Positions 9,351 to 18,396 of a stretch of 64,000 nt of DNA are shown here, one piece after another. Below the pieces are notes generated by a model. That model did not search any database. It saw nothing but the letters and a program-made list of their open reading frames with translations, and was not told where the DNA came from. Every line of letters starts with the position of its first letter. The stretch's first letter is position 1. This stretch comes from JAEUMD01 sp044222395 (GTDB taxonomy: Bacteria > Pseudomonadota > Alphaproteobacteria > Rhizobiales > Hyphomicrobiaceae), in assembly GCA_044222395.1 (NCBI GenBank), contig JBGANK010000004.1:1-64000 (forward strand). The letters run 5' to 3'. Both the position numbers and the translations under genes were made by a program.

Positions 9351-9437
9351 GGCTGGCGGCGGGCGCATCCCTCGCCAACCGGGTCAGGTCGGGAACGAAG
9401 CAGCCCTAACGATCAGGACGCGGGTCGTCCGCCAGCC
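9351..9437 (+). ncRNA. ffs: bacterial small SRP RNA (4.5S RNA)
   Basis: The segment contains the diagnostic SRP Alu-less helix 8 core: GGTCAGGTCGGGAACGAAGC, then AGCCCTAAC. The ends GGCTGGCGG (9351-9359) and CCGCCAGCC (9429-9437) pair perfectly to close the rod. This is the RNA of the signal recognition particle, partner of Ffh. Its position just before dnaX-ybaB-recR is the usual alphaproteobacterial arrangement. The canonical tetraloop is normally GGAAGGAA; here it reads GGAACGAA, so one base differs. Confidence 0.93.
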
Positions 9438-9454
9438 ACTTTATTTTCACTCAC

Positions 9455-9490
9455 GGGTGCTGATCCGATCGCCAAGGCGATCGGGCACCC
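9455..9490 (+). terminator. stable hairpin after SRP RNA, possible terminator
   Basis: GGGTGC (9455-9460) and CCGATCGCC (9465-9473) pair with GGCGATCGG (9476-9484) and GCACCC (9485-9490), leaving a 4-base bulge. A second short GCGGCC/GGCCGC hairpin follows at 9500-9515. There is no long T run, so termination is plausible but unproven. Confidence 0.4.
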
Positions 9491-9677
9491 TCCGTGGAGG
9501 CGGCCATCCGGCCGCTTCGCTTTACTCGTTGCCTTGCGGGCGGTTTGAGTTGAACACCTTCTTGATCGACAAGCCTCTGATCATAAAGCCCATTCCCGGG
9601 ATCGCGGCGTGGTGGATCACACGCCGACTGATCGCATTACGTATCGACCCACCGCGCTAGGCGTAGTAACTGGCGGT

Positions 9678-11564
9678 ATGGCCAAAAAGGACATTGCGAA
9701 AAAGGATGGCAGCGGCGGCGGCGACGGCAAGCCGGGCGCGGCGACGCCTTATGTCGTGCTGGCGCGCAAGTATCGCCCCGCCTCGTTCGAGGACCTGATT
9801 GGCCAGGCGGCGATGGTGACGACGCTCAAGAACGCGTTTTCCGCGGGGCGCATCGCGCAGGGCTACATGCTGACGGGCGTGCGTGGCGTCGGCAAGACGA
9901 CGACGGCACGCATCCTGGCGCGCGGGCTCAATTACGAGCCGGGCGGGCCGACGACCGACATGCCGACGCTCGGGCCGCACTGCGCCGAGATCATGGAGAG
10001 CCGACATCCCGATGTCATCGAGATGGATGCGGCTTCCAACACCGGCGTCGACAACATCCGCGAGATCATCGAGAGCGCCCGCTACAAGCCGATGGTGGCG
10101 CGCTACAAGGTGTTCATCATCGACGAGGTCCACATGCTGTCGAAGGGCGCGTTCAATGCGCTTCTGAAGACGCTGGAAGAGCCGCCCGAGCATGTGAAGT
10201 TCATCTTCGCCACGACCGAGATCCGCAAGGTGCCTGTAACGGTGCTGTCGCGCTGCCAGCGGTTCGATCTCAGGCGCGTCGACGTGCCGGAGCTCGTCGC
10301 GCATTTCAAGGGGATCGTCACGAAGGAAGAGGCGAAGGCCGACGAGGACGCGCTGGCGCTGATAGGGCGCGCGGCCGGCGGCTCGGTGCGCGACGGGCTT
10401 TCGATTCTCGATCAGGCGATCGCGATGGGGCAGGGCCACGTCTCCGAGGACGCGGTACGGGCCATGCTCGGCCTCGCCGACCGCGGGCGATTGTTCGATC
10501 TGCTGGAGCTGCTGTTCTCCGGCAAGGCCGGTCCGGCGCTCGAAGCGTTCGCCGCGCTGATGCGCGATGGCGCGGACGCGGGACAACTGATGGCCGATCT
10601 GGCGGAGGCCGTCCACATCGCCACGCGCATCAAGGCGGTCGGCGGCGAGGCGGCGATGGAGGGCTTGTCGGCCGAGGAGCGCCGGCGTGCCGGGCATCTT
10701 TCGGGATCGCTTTCGGTGCCGTTGTTGTCGCGGGCTTGGCAGATGCTGCTCAAGGGCCTTGAAGAGGTGTCGCGGGCGCCCAACCCTTCGGCCGCTGCCG
10801 AGATGGTTCTCGTTCGCATCTGCTATACGGCGGACTTGCCGACACCCGACGAGATCATCCGCACGCTGGGTGGCAGCAATGTTCCGGTGCGGCGTGGTGG
10901 TGCCTCTGGGGCGCGCCCGGATGGGGTGCGGGAGGATGTGCGTGCGAGGGCGGGCGAAGGTGTTTCGGCGTCATCGGTTGCGGGGCCTGGCGGTTCTGCA
11001 GGCCGCGAGCCAACGCCCCGCGCGAGGCCGCAGGACGCCGAGCCGGACGATTTTGATGCGGACGATGACCATGCCAGCCGGTTCGAGGAGGAGATCGCGA
11101 CGGGAGTTGCTGCGGACTATTTCGGCGAGGGCGCCGAACCAATGCCGGCAGCGGCAACCGGGTTTGCCGATCCGCAGAGCTTTGCCGGGATCGTCGCGCT
11201 TGCGAGGCAGCACCGCGAGGCACGGCTTTCGCTCAACCTCGAAGATCACGTCAGCCTGGTGAAGTTCGACCGGGTCGCGGGTTCGATCGATCTCTTCCTG
11301 CTCGAAGGTGCGCCCAAGGAGATTGCGAATGAGCTGCGCGAGAAGCTCAATCGCTGGACGGGCCGGCGCTGGGTCGTCATGCTGTCGAAGACGATGGGTG
11401 AGCGGCCGCTGGGTGAAGTCAGGCGCGAGCAGATGGCGCAGGAGATCCAGTCGCTGAAAGCCCACCCCGCGGTCAAGGCGGTACTCGAGGCATTTCCCAA
11501 TCTCTCGATCGAAGAGGTGCGCCGCATCGCACGCGACGACAATGACGACAGCGCGACGGGGTAG
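9678..11564 (+). CDS. dnaX: DNA polymerase III subunits gamma and tau
   Basis: Clamp-loader ATPase subunit of about 628 residues. ATG 9678 is preferred over an in-frame GTG at 9609 because it begins the usual short Lys-rich lead-in to YVVLARKYRPASFEDLIGQ. It has Walker A GVRGVGKTT, Walker B FIIDEVHM, sensor 1 FIFATTEIRKVP and sensor 2 GSVRDGLSILDQA. The four-cysteine zinc module of most bacterial DnaX is replaced by the shorter GLNYEPGGPTTDMPTLGPHC, the usual alphaproteobacterial form. After about residue 420 there is a disordered Ala/Gly/Arg/Asp-rich linker, then a tau C-terminal domain from about 480. First gene of dnaX-ybaB-recR. Confidence 0.96.
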   Translation: MAKKDIAKKDGSGGGDGKPGAATPYVVLARKYRPASFEDLIGQAAMVTTLKNAFSAGRIAQGYMLTGVRGVGKTTTARILARGLNYEPGGPTTDMPTLGPHCAEIMESRHPDVIEMDAASNTGVDNIREIIESARYKPMVARYKVFIIDEVHMLSKGAFNALLKTLEEPPEHVKFIFATTEIRKVPVTVLSRCQRFDLRRVDVPELVAHFKGIVTKEEAKADEDALALIGRAAGGSVRDGLSILDQAIAMGQGHVSEDAVRAMLGLADRGRLFDLLELLFSGKAGPALEAFAALMRDGADAGQLMADLAEAVHIATRIKAVGGEAAMEGLSAEERRRAGHLSGSLSVPLLSRAWQMLLKGLEEVSRAPNPSAAAEMVLVRICYTADLPTPDEIIRTLGGSNVPVRRGGASGARPDGVREDVRARAGEGVSASSVAGPGGSAGREPTPRARPQDAEPDDFDADDDHASRFEEEIATGVAADYFGEGAEPMPAAATGFADPQSFAGIVALARQHREARLSLNLEDHVSLVKFDRVAGSIDLFLLEGAPKEIANELREKLNRWTGRRWVVMLSKTMGERPLGEVRREQMAQEIQSLKAHPAVKAVLEAFPNLSIEEVRRIARDDNDDSATG

Positions 11565-11655
11565 TTTGCGTCCACAAATCTACAGCTCATTTCGCGGCCG
11601 ATGGCTCAATCCTGTCGGAGGGCCTGACTGAAATCCACCAAGCAAGGAAGTGATA

Positions 11656-11976
11656 ATGAAAGATCTGATGGGCATGATGAAGCAGGTGCGCGACATGCAA
11701 TCGCGCATGCAGCAGGTTCAGGAAGAGCTTGCCGCGCTGGAGATCGCGGGACAGTCGGGCGGAGGTCTCGTTGCCGTGACGCTCAACGGCAAGGGCGAAT
11801 TGAAGCGGGTGCGTATCGATCCAAGCCTGTTGAAGCCGGAAGAAGCCGAGATCGTCGAAGATCTGATCATCGCTGCTGCACAGGATGCCAAGGGCCGCGT
11901 CGAGGCGGCGGTGCAGGAAAAGATGCAGGCGGTGACCGGTGGACTGTCGCTGCCGCCCGGAATGAAGCTCTTTTGA
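11656..11976 (+). CDS. YbaB/EbfC family nucleoid-associated protein
   Basis: A 106-residue DNA-binding dimer. ATG 11656 follows AAGGAAG at good spacing; an in-frame GTG 6 bases earlier is less likely. The N-terminal helix is Met/Gln-rich (KQVRDMQSRMQQVQEELAAL). It is followed by the GGGLVAVTLNGKGELKRVRIDPSL strand segment and the C-terminal LPPGMKLF tail typical of the family. It lies between dnaX and recR, its standard location. Confidence 0.95.
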   Translation: MKDLMGMMKQVRDMQSRMQQVQEELAALEIAGQSGGGLVAVTLNGKGELKRVRIDPSLLKPEEAEIVEDLIIAAAQDAKGRVEAAVQEKMQAVTGGLSLPPGMKLF

Positions 11977-12045
11977 ACAGCCGGGCCATTTTATTTGGCT
12001 GACGGCGAGCCAATTGCTCGCCAATTTCGTCGGAGTGCCTCAGGC

Positions 12046-12639
12046 ATGATGCGAGGTTCGCCTTCCCACGGTGAGCGTGCCAGCGATGGCACGGCGTGGC
12101 TTTTTCTTGCAGGGCTGCTGGTGCTGACGCAGGCGACAGTGCTGCTGCTGATGCAGCGTGTCGCGATCTGTCGGTGCGGGTACGTCAAGTTTTGGCACGG
12201 GATCGTCAAGAGCTCGGAGAATTCGCAGCATCTGACGGATTGGTACACGTTCAGCCACGTCGTGCACGGTCTGCTCTTTTACCTCGTGCTGCGTTATCTG
12301 CTTCCCAATGCGTCCTGGGCAGCGCGGCTGGCGCTGGCGGTGGCGCTGGAAGCGGGCTGGGAGATCGTCGAGAACACCGACATGGTCATCAACCGCTACC
12401 GGACGGCGACCATCTCGCTCGACTATTTTGGCGACAGTGTCGTCAACTCGGTGATGGATACGCTGGCGATGGCGACCGGGTTTGCCGCTGCGGCGCTGTT
12501 GCCGGTCAGGGCCAGCCTGGGTTTGGGTATTGCGTCGGAAATTTTCATGGCATTTATGATCAGGGACAATCTATTGCTCAATGTGTTGATGCTCGTGTGG
12601 CCGATGGAGGCCGTGGCGCGCTGGCAGGGGGCCGGGTAG
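12046..12639 (+). CDS. DUF2585 (UPF0314) family membrane protein
   Basis: About 197 residues with roughly five hydrophobic helices. The family signature is clear: W-Y-T-F-S-H-V-V-H-G, then EAGWEIVENTDMVINRYR and a Y-F-G-D-S-V-V-N-S-V-M-D stretch. The function of the family is unknown; it is widespread in Rhizobiales. The start is uncertain: ATG 12046 is used, ATG 12049 is next to it, and a TTG at 11995 would give a longer N-terminus. It sits between ybaB and recR. Confidence 0.85.
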   Translation: MMRGSPSHGERASDGTAWLFLAGLLVLTQATVLLLMQRVAICRCGYVKFWHGIVKSSENSQHLTDWYTFSHVVHGLLFYLVLRYLLPNASWAARLALAVALEAGWEIVENTDMVINRYRTATISLDYFGDSVVNSVMDTLAMATGFAAAALLPVRASLGLGIASEIFMAFMIRDNLLLNVLMLVWPMEAVARWQGAG

Positions 12640-12674
12640 GCCGTGGGCAGTAGGAACTGACGTTATCGCAGCTC

Positions 12675-13280
12675 ATGTCGAAGAAAATTGCCGGAGCGGA
12701 GATCGAGCGGATCGTGCAGCTGCTGGCGCGATTGCCGGGGCTTGGTCCGCGTTCCGCACGCAAGGCAGCACTGGCGCTGATCAAGCGACGCGAGGAGCTG
12801 TTGCAACCGCTCGCCGCAGCGCTCAATGAGGCGATTGAGAAAATCGTTGTGTGCGCGGAATGCGGCAATGTCGATACGGTTTCGCCGTGCAGTATCTGCG
12901 CCAACAGCAAGCGCGACCGGTCGATGATCGTCGTGGTCGAGGAGGTCGGCGACTTATGGGCGCTGGAGCGTGCCGGTGTCGTCAACGCGCTTTATCACGT
13001 GCTGGGTGGGCATCTGTCGCCGCTCGACGGCATCGGGACCGACCGGCTCAACATCGCGCGGCTCATCGAGCGTTCCGGCAACGGTGAGGTCAAGGAAGTG
13101 CTGCTTGCGCTCAATGCGACGGTCGAGGGGCAATCGACGGCGCACTATCTCACCGAGCAGCTTGCGGCCACCGGCGTCGAGGTCTCGCGGCTGGCGCAAG
13201 GTGTGCCGATCGGAGGCGAGCTCGACTATCTCGACGAAGGGACGCTCGCTGCAGCGATCCGTTCGCGAAAGCGGTTGTGA
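12675..13280 (+). CDS. recR: recombination protein RecR
   Basis: A 201-residue protein of the RecFOR gap-repair pathway. The N-terminal helix-hairpin-helix (LLARLPGLGPRSARKAALAL) is followed by a C4 zinc finger with C-A-E-C and C-S-I-C (about residues 59-75). A TOPRIM domain starts at MIVVVEEVGDLWALERAG, and the C-terminus has LAQGVPIGGELDYLDEGTL. Length and order are normal. Last gene of the dnaX cluster. Confidence 0.97.
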   Translation: MSKKIAGAEIERIVQLLARLPGLGPRSARKAALALIKRREELLQPLAAALNEAIEKIVVCAECGNVDTVSPCSICANSKRDRSMIVVVEEVGDLWALERAGVVNALYHVLGGHLSPLDGIGTDRLNIARLIERSGNGEVKEVLLALNATVEGQSTAHYLTEQLAATGVEVSRLAQGVPIGGELDYLDEGTLAAAIRSRKRL

Positions 13281-13381
13281 GGAAGTGGATTTAATGAGGC
13301 CGCCGGCATTGTTGCAGGGGGGTGGCCTGGATTCAATCGATGCGTGGCCGGGTCACGCAGTATGGGCGCTGGACATCAATC

Positions 13382-14755
13382 ATGGTTGAGCCGATCGATT
13401 CTGAGCGTCCTGTGCGGCGACCGCGCCGGGCCGAGGGCACTCCGAAATTCCTGGAAGGCTCGCTGCTCAAGCACATCCTCGTCATGACGGGAACGGGCGC
13501 GCTCGGACTGATGGCGATTTTCCTCGGCGATCTCGCCAACATCTTCTTTCTTGGGCGGCTGGGCGATGAGTCGGTGGTCGCTGCGGTTGGATACGCCAGC
13601 TCGATCCAGTTCCTGACCATCTCGATCGGCATCGGGCTTGCCATTGCTGCGACATCACTGGTGGCGCCAGCGCTGGGTGCGGGCAAGCGGAGGAAGGCGC
13701 GGCGGCTTTCCATCAATGCGCACATCTGGAGTATGATCGCGGCCGCCATACTGTCGGCAGCGGTGTGGCTGGCGATCAAGCCGCTGCTGACCACGCTTGG
13801 AGCGTCGGGGCGGACGCTCGAGCTTGGCACGTCGTACCTGTCGATCCTGGTGCCATCGCTGCCGTTGTTGTCGCTCGGCATGACGTCGTCGGCCGTGCTG
13901 AGGTCGGTCGGGGACGCGCAACGGGCGATGCACGTCACGCTGACGGGTGCTGTTGTCAACACGCTGCTCGATCCGCTCTTGATCTTCGGTTTTGGGCTCG
14001 GGATCGAAGGGGCGGCGATCGCTTCGGCAATATCGCGCGTGGCGGTGACGGGTATCGGACTTTACGGGGTGATACGTGTGCACCGGCTAACGGCGCGGTT
14101 CCGGCTTCCTGCATTGCTTGAGGATGCAGGCCCGCTGGCAGCCGTGGCGATCCCGGCGGTGCTGACGAATGTCGCAACGCCGTTTGCAAACGCCTATGTC
14201 ACGCGCGCCATGGCCGGCTTCGGGGATAGCGCGGTTGCCGGGTGGGCGATCATCGGGCGCATCATACCGGTTGCGTTCGGCGCGATCTTTGCCCTGTCGG
14301 GTTCGATCGGCCCGATCGTTGGACAGAATTTTGGCGGCAGCGCCCATGATCGGATGCGGCATTCATTCACGTTGTCGCTGTGGGTAACGGCTGGGTTCAC
14401 GCTGATCGCATGGTTGCTGCTGGCGCTCTTTGCACGTCCGCTCGCTGGCGTGTTCCTGGCTACGGGCGATGCGGAGCGTCTCATCCTGCTGTTCTGCCGC
14501 TGGCTGTCGCCGCTGTTCGTGTTCCTGGGCGGGTTGTTCGTGGCGAATGCGGTCTTCAATACGCTCGGTCACGCGCACTACTCGACGCTGCTCAACTGGG
14601 GGCGGGCGACGGTCGGGACGGTGCCATTCGTCATGCTCGGTGCGGCATATGCAGGGGCTGATGGCGTGCTGGCGGGCAATATGATCGGCAATATCGTGTT
14701 TGGCTTGGCTGGCGTGGCGATCTGCTACCGACTGATGGGCCGCCTAGCTGCTTAG
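13382..14755 (+). CDS. MATE family efflux transporter
   Basis: A 457-residue protein with about 12 hydrophobic helices in two related halves, as in MATE (MatE) multidrug or toxin exporters driven by cation gradients. Recognisable segments are LGDLANIFFLGRLGDESVVAAVG in the first helix pair and SGSIGPIVGQNFGG at the start of the second-half conserved region. ATG 13382 was chosen because it opens directly into the cytoplasmic lead; an upstream frame extension shows no family resemblance. The substrate is not predictable. Confidence 0.9.
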   Translation: MVEPIDSERPVRRPRRAEGTPKFLEGSLLKHILVMTGTGALGLMAIFLGDLANIFFLGRLGDESVVAAVGYASSIQFLTISIGIGLAIAATSLVAPALGAGKRRKARRLSINAHIWSMIAAAILSAAVWLAIKPLLTTLGASGRTLELGTSYLSILVPSLPLLSLGMTSSAVLRSVGDAQRAMHVTLTGAVVNTLLDPLLIFGFGLGIEGAAIASAISRVAVTGIGLYGVIRVHRLTARFRLPALLEDAGPLAAVAIPAVLTNVATPFANAYVTRAMAGFGDSAVAGWAIIGRIIPVAFGAIFALSGSIGPIVGQNFGGSAHDRMRHSFTLSLWVTAGFTLIAWLLLALFARPLAGVFLATGDAERLILLFCRWLSPLFVFLGGLFVANAVFNTLGHAHYSTLLNWGRATVGTVPFVMLGAAYAGADGVLAGNMIGNIVFGLAGVAICYRLMGRLAA

Positions 14756-14975
14756 ACATGAGCGAGCCTGCGGTGTGCTTTGGGCGGCTGGTTATGCACA
14801 GCTTCGTCTGAGTGGATGGCGGCGCTAATTGCGAATCGTCGGAAGAGACGGCGGTGAAGCTGTAGAATTCTGCCGACGTGCGACATGGGACGCTGGGCCG
14901 GTTTCCCGTTCGGGTGGGGCGAGCGTGCGGCGGCCAGATCTATTATGGTGTCCGGACTCGAGGCTTTTGACTGAC

Positions 14976-16169
14976 ATGGCGTCGATCGCTGGAGTAGCCC
15001 CGTCTTCCACCGCCCAACCTCGCGTCGCGTTCGTCGCCGGCTCAGCGCGTACGCTGCTTGGAGCACGCTCCTCACTGATACGCGAGCTGGGTCGACGCGG
15101 TGGTCAAGTGTTGTGCGTCGCGCCGTCTTTTACGTCCGAGCAGCAATCGCAGTTGCTGGTTCTGGGAGCCGAGCATGCGACGTTCGAGCTGGTGCCAAAA
15201 GGCCCTTCGATGTTGGCCAATTGGCAGATCAGCCGCGAGCTCGCTGCGCTCTACAAGGCGTGGAAGCCGGATGTCCTGATCGGCATGTCGGAGCGTGTCA
15301 TGGCGCTTGCGCTGTTGGCATCGCGCGGTGTGAAGGGGTTGAGGCGGGTGGCGTTGCTCAATGGATTCGTGCCACGCGGCGGCGGTGTTGATGATGCAGC
15401 GTCCGATCCGTTGCGGGCTTCGCCTAAGCTGCTGGCGCGTGCGCTGAAACTCGCAGACCATGCTGTGTTCCACAATCAGGACGACATACGAAGCCTGGAG
15501 CGCGAAGGTGCGCTTCCTTCCGGGCTCGATACGCGGGTCGTGCCCGGCGCGGGGGTCGATCTGGAGGCGTTTGCGGTGGCGCCGCTGCCGCCAGCGAGTG
15601 GTGGTCTGGTGTTCTTGATGTTCGCGACGCTAGATTTGGCTCGCGGCGTGCTCAACTATTGCGAGGCGGCGCGGCGGATCAAAGCGCGAGTGCCAAAGGT
15701 CGAGTTCCTGCTTGCGGGACCCGCCGGAGAGGGCGCTGGCGGCATCAGCGCGGACGTGCTCAGGCCGTTTGCAGACTCCGTAACATTCCTTGGTGTTCTT
15801 GCCGATGTCAGGCCGACGCTGGCGCGCTGTCATGTGTTCGTCTACCCCTCTCATGCGGAGGGGATGCCGCGTGCGGTGCTCGAGGCTTTGGCCGCCGGGC
15901 GGCCGGTGATCACGACGACGGTACCGGGATGCCGGGAGACTGTGGACGACTGCGTCAATGGCATGCTGGTGGCGCCTGGTCAGGCGGCGCAGCTTGAGGA
16001 CGCCATGATGGGAATGGTGCGGCGGCCTGAGCTGCTGGTGCCTTTGGCGCGCGCCAGCAGGCTCAAGGCGGAGCGGCATTTCGGAGAAGGGCCGGTGATC
16101 TCGACGTGGCTCGACGTACTGGGGTTCTCTGGCTCGGCCGAGGCCGGCCCACGGACTGCTGCGGCCTGA
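14976..16169 (+). CDS. glycosyltransferase family 4 (GT-B fold)
   Basis: A 397-residue retaining-type glycosyltransferase. The N-terminal domain has RVAFVAGSARTLLGARSSLI and the C-terminal domain has VVPGAGVDLEAF, a sugar-nucleotide region HAEGMPRAVLEALAAGRPVI (about 290-310), and the E-x7-E pair of GT4. ATG 14976 starts just before this region; the longer open frame upstream lacks resemblance. It probably acts on a cell-surface polysaccharide or glycolipid. The acceptor is unknown. A second glycosyltransferase lies 1.5 kb downstream. Confidence 0.87.
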   Translation: MASIAGVAPSSTAQPRVAFVAGSARTLLGARSSLIRELGRRGGQVLCVAPSFTSEQQSQLLVLGAEHATFELVPKGPSMLANWQISRELAALYKAWKPDVLIGMSERVMALALLASRGVKGLRRVALLNGFVPRGGGVDDAASDPLRASPKLLARALKLADHAVFHNQDDIRSLEREGALPSGLDTRVVPGAGVDLEAFAVAPLPPASGGLVFLMFATLDLARGVLNYCEAARRIKARVPKVEFLLAGPAGEGAGGISADVLRPFADSVTFLGVLADVRPTLARCHVFVYPSHAEGMPRAVLEALAAGRPVITTTVPGCRETVDDCVNGMLVAPGQAAQLEDAMMGMVRRPELLVPLARASRLKAERHFGEGPVISTWLDVLGFSGSAEAGPRTAAA

Positions 16170-16228
16170 CCCCGCATACCGCCGCCGCCATGTATCAACA
16201 GGACTGGTTTGGAACGACTGGGACCTTT

Positions 16229-17467
16229 TCAGTGGGCCGTCGACGACGGCTCGCTGGCAGAGTCGTCGACGACGTCTTGTACAAGGGAGCGGATTTGTCC
16301 TTCGACGTCTGCAATGATGCGGGGTTCTGCGACGACGCCGGCAATCTCCGCGAATTCGGTCAGCTGCGGCGAAGGCGAGACGGCGATGACCACATTGCTG
16401 GCGTGGTTGCTGGCAATATCGACTGCGGCGAGCCGCAGCTTCAGGACGCGCGCGGTATTGGTGGCGGTGCGGCGGATCGATGGATCGGGCGTGGTGTCGA
16501 TCGGGTTCAGCCTTCCGCCTTCGTCGGCATTCATGGCGGCGATCGCACGATGGCCCACGACGAGTACACGGATGATGGGACTGGTCGGACGATCGTCCAT
16601 GGTGGCGATGTGCATCTCGCCGGCGCGGATGCGCGTTGGGCCGGGTGTATCAATGCCGCTCGCCTGCAGGAGCTGGCGCATGGCGAGCGGGTCTGCAAGG
16701 CTCTGGATCGCGTCGGCACTGTTCAGTGACCGGGCTCCCATCAGCTCGAGCTGGCGCAGGATGTTGATTGCGAAAGCGTCAGATGCTCCGTCGATGCGCG
16801 GAATAACGATGTCGAAGTGACCGAGTGGCGTTTCTCCGAGCATGAGTCTTGGGAGCACGCCGTCGAATGCGATCGCCAGATCGTTCGAGTGAAGCGATTC
16901 CACCACATGACCGCGTTCGGCCGCCGCAGCGATGAGACGGAGCGTCGCCTGCGAGTCGGATCGTGTCGAGAGAATTGCCATGCGCAGCGAACGGCGGACC
17001 GAGTCGCGCGGCGACATCTGGCGGTAGACCTTGATCGAAAGCTTGGGCTGGCGGAACGACGAGGCTGGATCGACATACATGTCGTCCCTGATCGCCTGGC
17101 GGCCGAGGAGCATGCGGTAGGACATGCTGTCACGGTTCGTCAGCGTCATCTCGATCGGCCAGGTGCGCGGGCCGATGCGCACGTCGGTGCGGATGACGTA
17201 GCGGGATTCGCGCTCGCCATTCGAACTCGTCACATCACGACGTCCGACGATGGGCGCCGAGCACGTGATCTCCACATCCCTGCGGCCGGCAATCGGATTG
17301 ACGGCAAAGCGGACGAGCGGTGCGTCAACAGGGCCGAAGGGCTCGATCAGCCGCGCATGAAGCGCAGACGTGCGTGCGCCGGTATCGACCTTTGCCTTGA
17401 TGGCAGGGAGGCCGAGATCGGGGAGGGCAACCCATTCCTCCCAACCGATGATGAACGGCTCGGTCAT
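16229..17467 (-). CDS. retropepsin-like (RimB-type) protease domain fused to a degenerate RimK-like domain
   Basis: A 412-residue fusion. Residues 1-155 match the PF05618-type 'ATP-dependent zinc protease', which is now regarded as retropepsin-like. They have K-V-D-T-G-A-R-T-S-A-L-H-A (catalytic DTG at 28-30) and the R-M-L-L-G-R-Q-A-I flap region (118-126). Residues 163-280 resemble the RimK pre-ATP-grasp fold (MAILSTRSD at 163, HFDIVIPRI at 217, L-N-S-A-D-A-I-Q near 248). The central ATP-grasp part, with its ATP-binding lysine and Gly-rich loop, is absent: sequence jumps to IIRVLVVGHRAIAAM (298-312). The metal-binding E-V-N of RimK reads A-V-S (362-364). A ligase activity therefore looks lost. 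Confidence 0.85.
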   Translation of the reverse strand: MTEPFIIGWEEWVALPDLGLPAIKAKVDTGARTSALHARLIEPFGPVDAPLVRFAVNPIAGRRDVEITCSAPIVGRRDVTSSNGERESRYVIRTDVRIGPRTWPIEMTLTNRDSMSYRMLLGRQAIRDDMYVDPASSFRQPKLSIKVYRQMSPRDSVRRSLRMAILSTRSDSQATLRLIAAAAERGHVVESLHSNDLAIAFDGVLPRLMLGETPLGHFDIVIPRIDGASDAFAINILRQLELMGARSLNSADAIQSLADPLAMRQLLQASGIDTPGPTRIRAGEMHIATMDDRPTSPIIRVLVVGHRAIAAMNADEGGRLNPIDTTPDPSIRRTATNTARVLKLRLAAVDIASNHASNVVIAVSPSPQLTEFAEIAGVVAEPRIIADVEGQIRSLVQDVVDDSASEPSSTAH

Positions 17468-17621
17468 GTCTGCTCGCCTAGCTTATCCTAGGCCCGCACG
17501 CAATGACGGGGTGCAACTGCGCTTAAGCGCGCGTGCGCCAGGGGTGACAGCATAAAACATTTGACCAGAGTTCGAGCGCTGGGCCAAACGATGGTGTCGA
17601 CGTTCGGGAAGGGAGAGGCGA

Positions 17622-18335
17622 GTGCGCGGCGGGAACCGCATCGGATGTGTGATACCGGCCTACAACGAGGCGGCAGCCATCGGGCATGTGCTCGAAGCCA
17701 TTCCGCGCTGGGTCGATTGCGTGATCGTGGCCGACAATCGCTCCACGGATGGCACAGGCGAGATTGCGCGCAAAGGCGGCGCCAAGGTCGTGCGCGTCGA
17801 GGAGCCGGGCTATGGCGCGGCGTGCCTTGTCGGGATCGATGCGCTGCCAAGCGTCGACGTGGTGGTTTTCCTTGATGGCGACTTTTCAGATCATCCCGAA
17901 GAAATGCACACGCTGGTCGACCCCATCGTGGCGGGCCGGGCCGATCTGGTGATCGGATCTCGCGTAACCGGCCAGGCGGATCGCGGCGCGCTTACGCCAC
18001 AACAGCGCTTCGGCAACTGGCTGTCGACACGGCTGATTCGCTCGATCTGGCATGTCGGCTATTCCGACCTCGGTCCGTTCCGCGCGATTACCTATACAGC
18101 TTTGCAGCGGCTGGGCATGACGGATCGCACGTTCGGGTGGACCGTCGAGATGCAGATCAAGGCGGCACAGCAGGGGCTTTGCGTGATCGAGCGGCCGGTG
18201 AGGTATCGGGTCCGAATCGGCACGTCGAAAATCTCCGGCACGCTCCAAGGCTCGGTGCGAGCAGGATCGAGGATCCTGTCATTGATCGCGCGCGAGGCAC
18301 TGCTATCGCGGCGACTGAAGCCCTCGCCGCGTTGA
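17622..18335 (+). CDS. glycosyltransferase family 2, dolichol-phosphate-mannose-synthase-like
   Basis: A 237-residue GT-A enzyme. GTG 17622 is preceded by GGGAGAGG, so it is the likely start. Motifs are VIPAYNEAAAIGHVLEAIP (10-28), VADNRSTDGT, the metal-binding D-G-D with FSDHPEEM (85-95), and LVIGSRVTG. The C-terminal part has GPFRAITYTAL and a QIKAAQQGL segment usual for polyprenyl-phosphate sugar transferases. No membrane helices are present, so it is probably peripheral. Its partner in the pathway is unknown. Confidence 0.9.
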   Translation: MRGGNRIGCVIPAYNEAAAIGHVLEAIPRWVDCVIVADNRSTDGTGEIARKGGAKVVRVEEPGYGAACLVGIDALPSVDVVVFLDGDFSDHPEEMHTLVDPIVAGRADLVIGSRVTGQADRGALTPQQRFGNWLSTRLIRSIWHVGYSDLGPFRAITYTALQRLGMTDRTFGWTVEMQIKAAQQGLCVIERPVRYRVRIGTSKISGTLQGSVRAGSRILSLIAREALLSRRLKPSPR

Positions 18336-18396
18336 CGGAGGCGGGAGCAGGGGCGATCGTCGCGTTGGTGGTGAAGGCCAGTGTCAGATCTTGCCG

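Noticed and set aside
16741..17133. Frameshift as an explanation for the missing ATP-grasp part of the protease fusion
   Set aside because: The reading frame is uninterrupted, the flanking RimK-like parts are in the same frame, and no ATP-grasp segment is seen in other frames.
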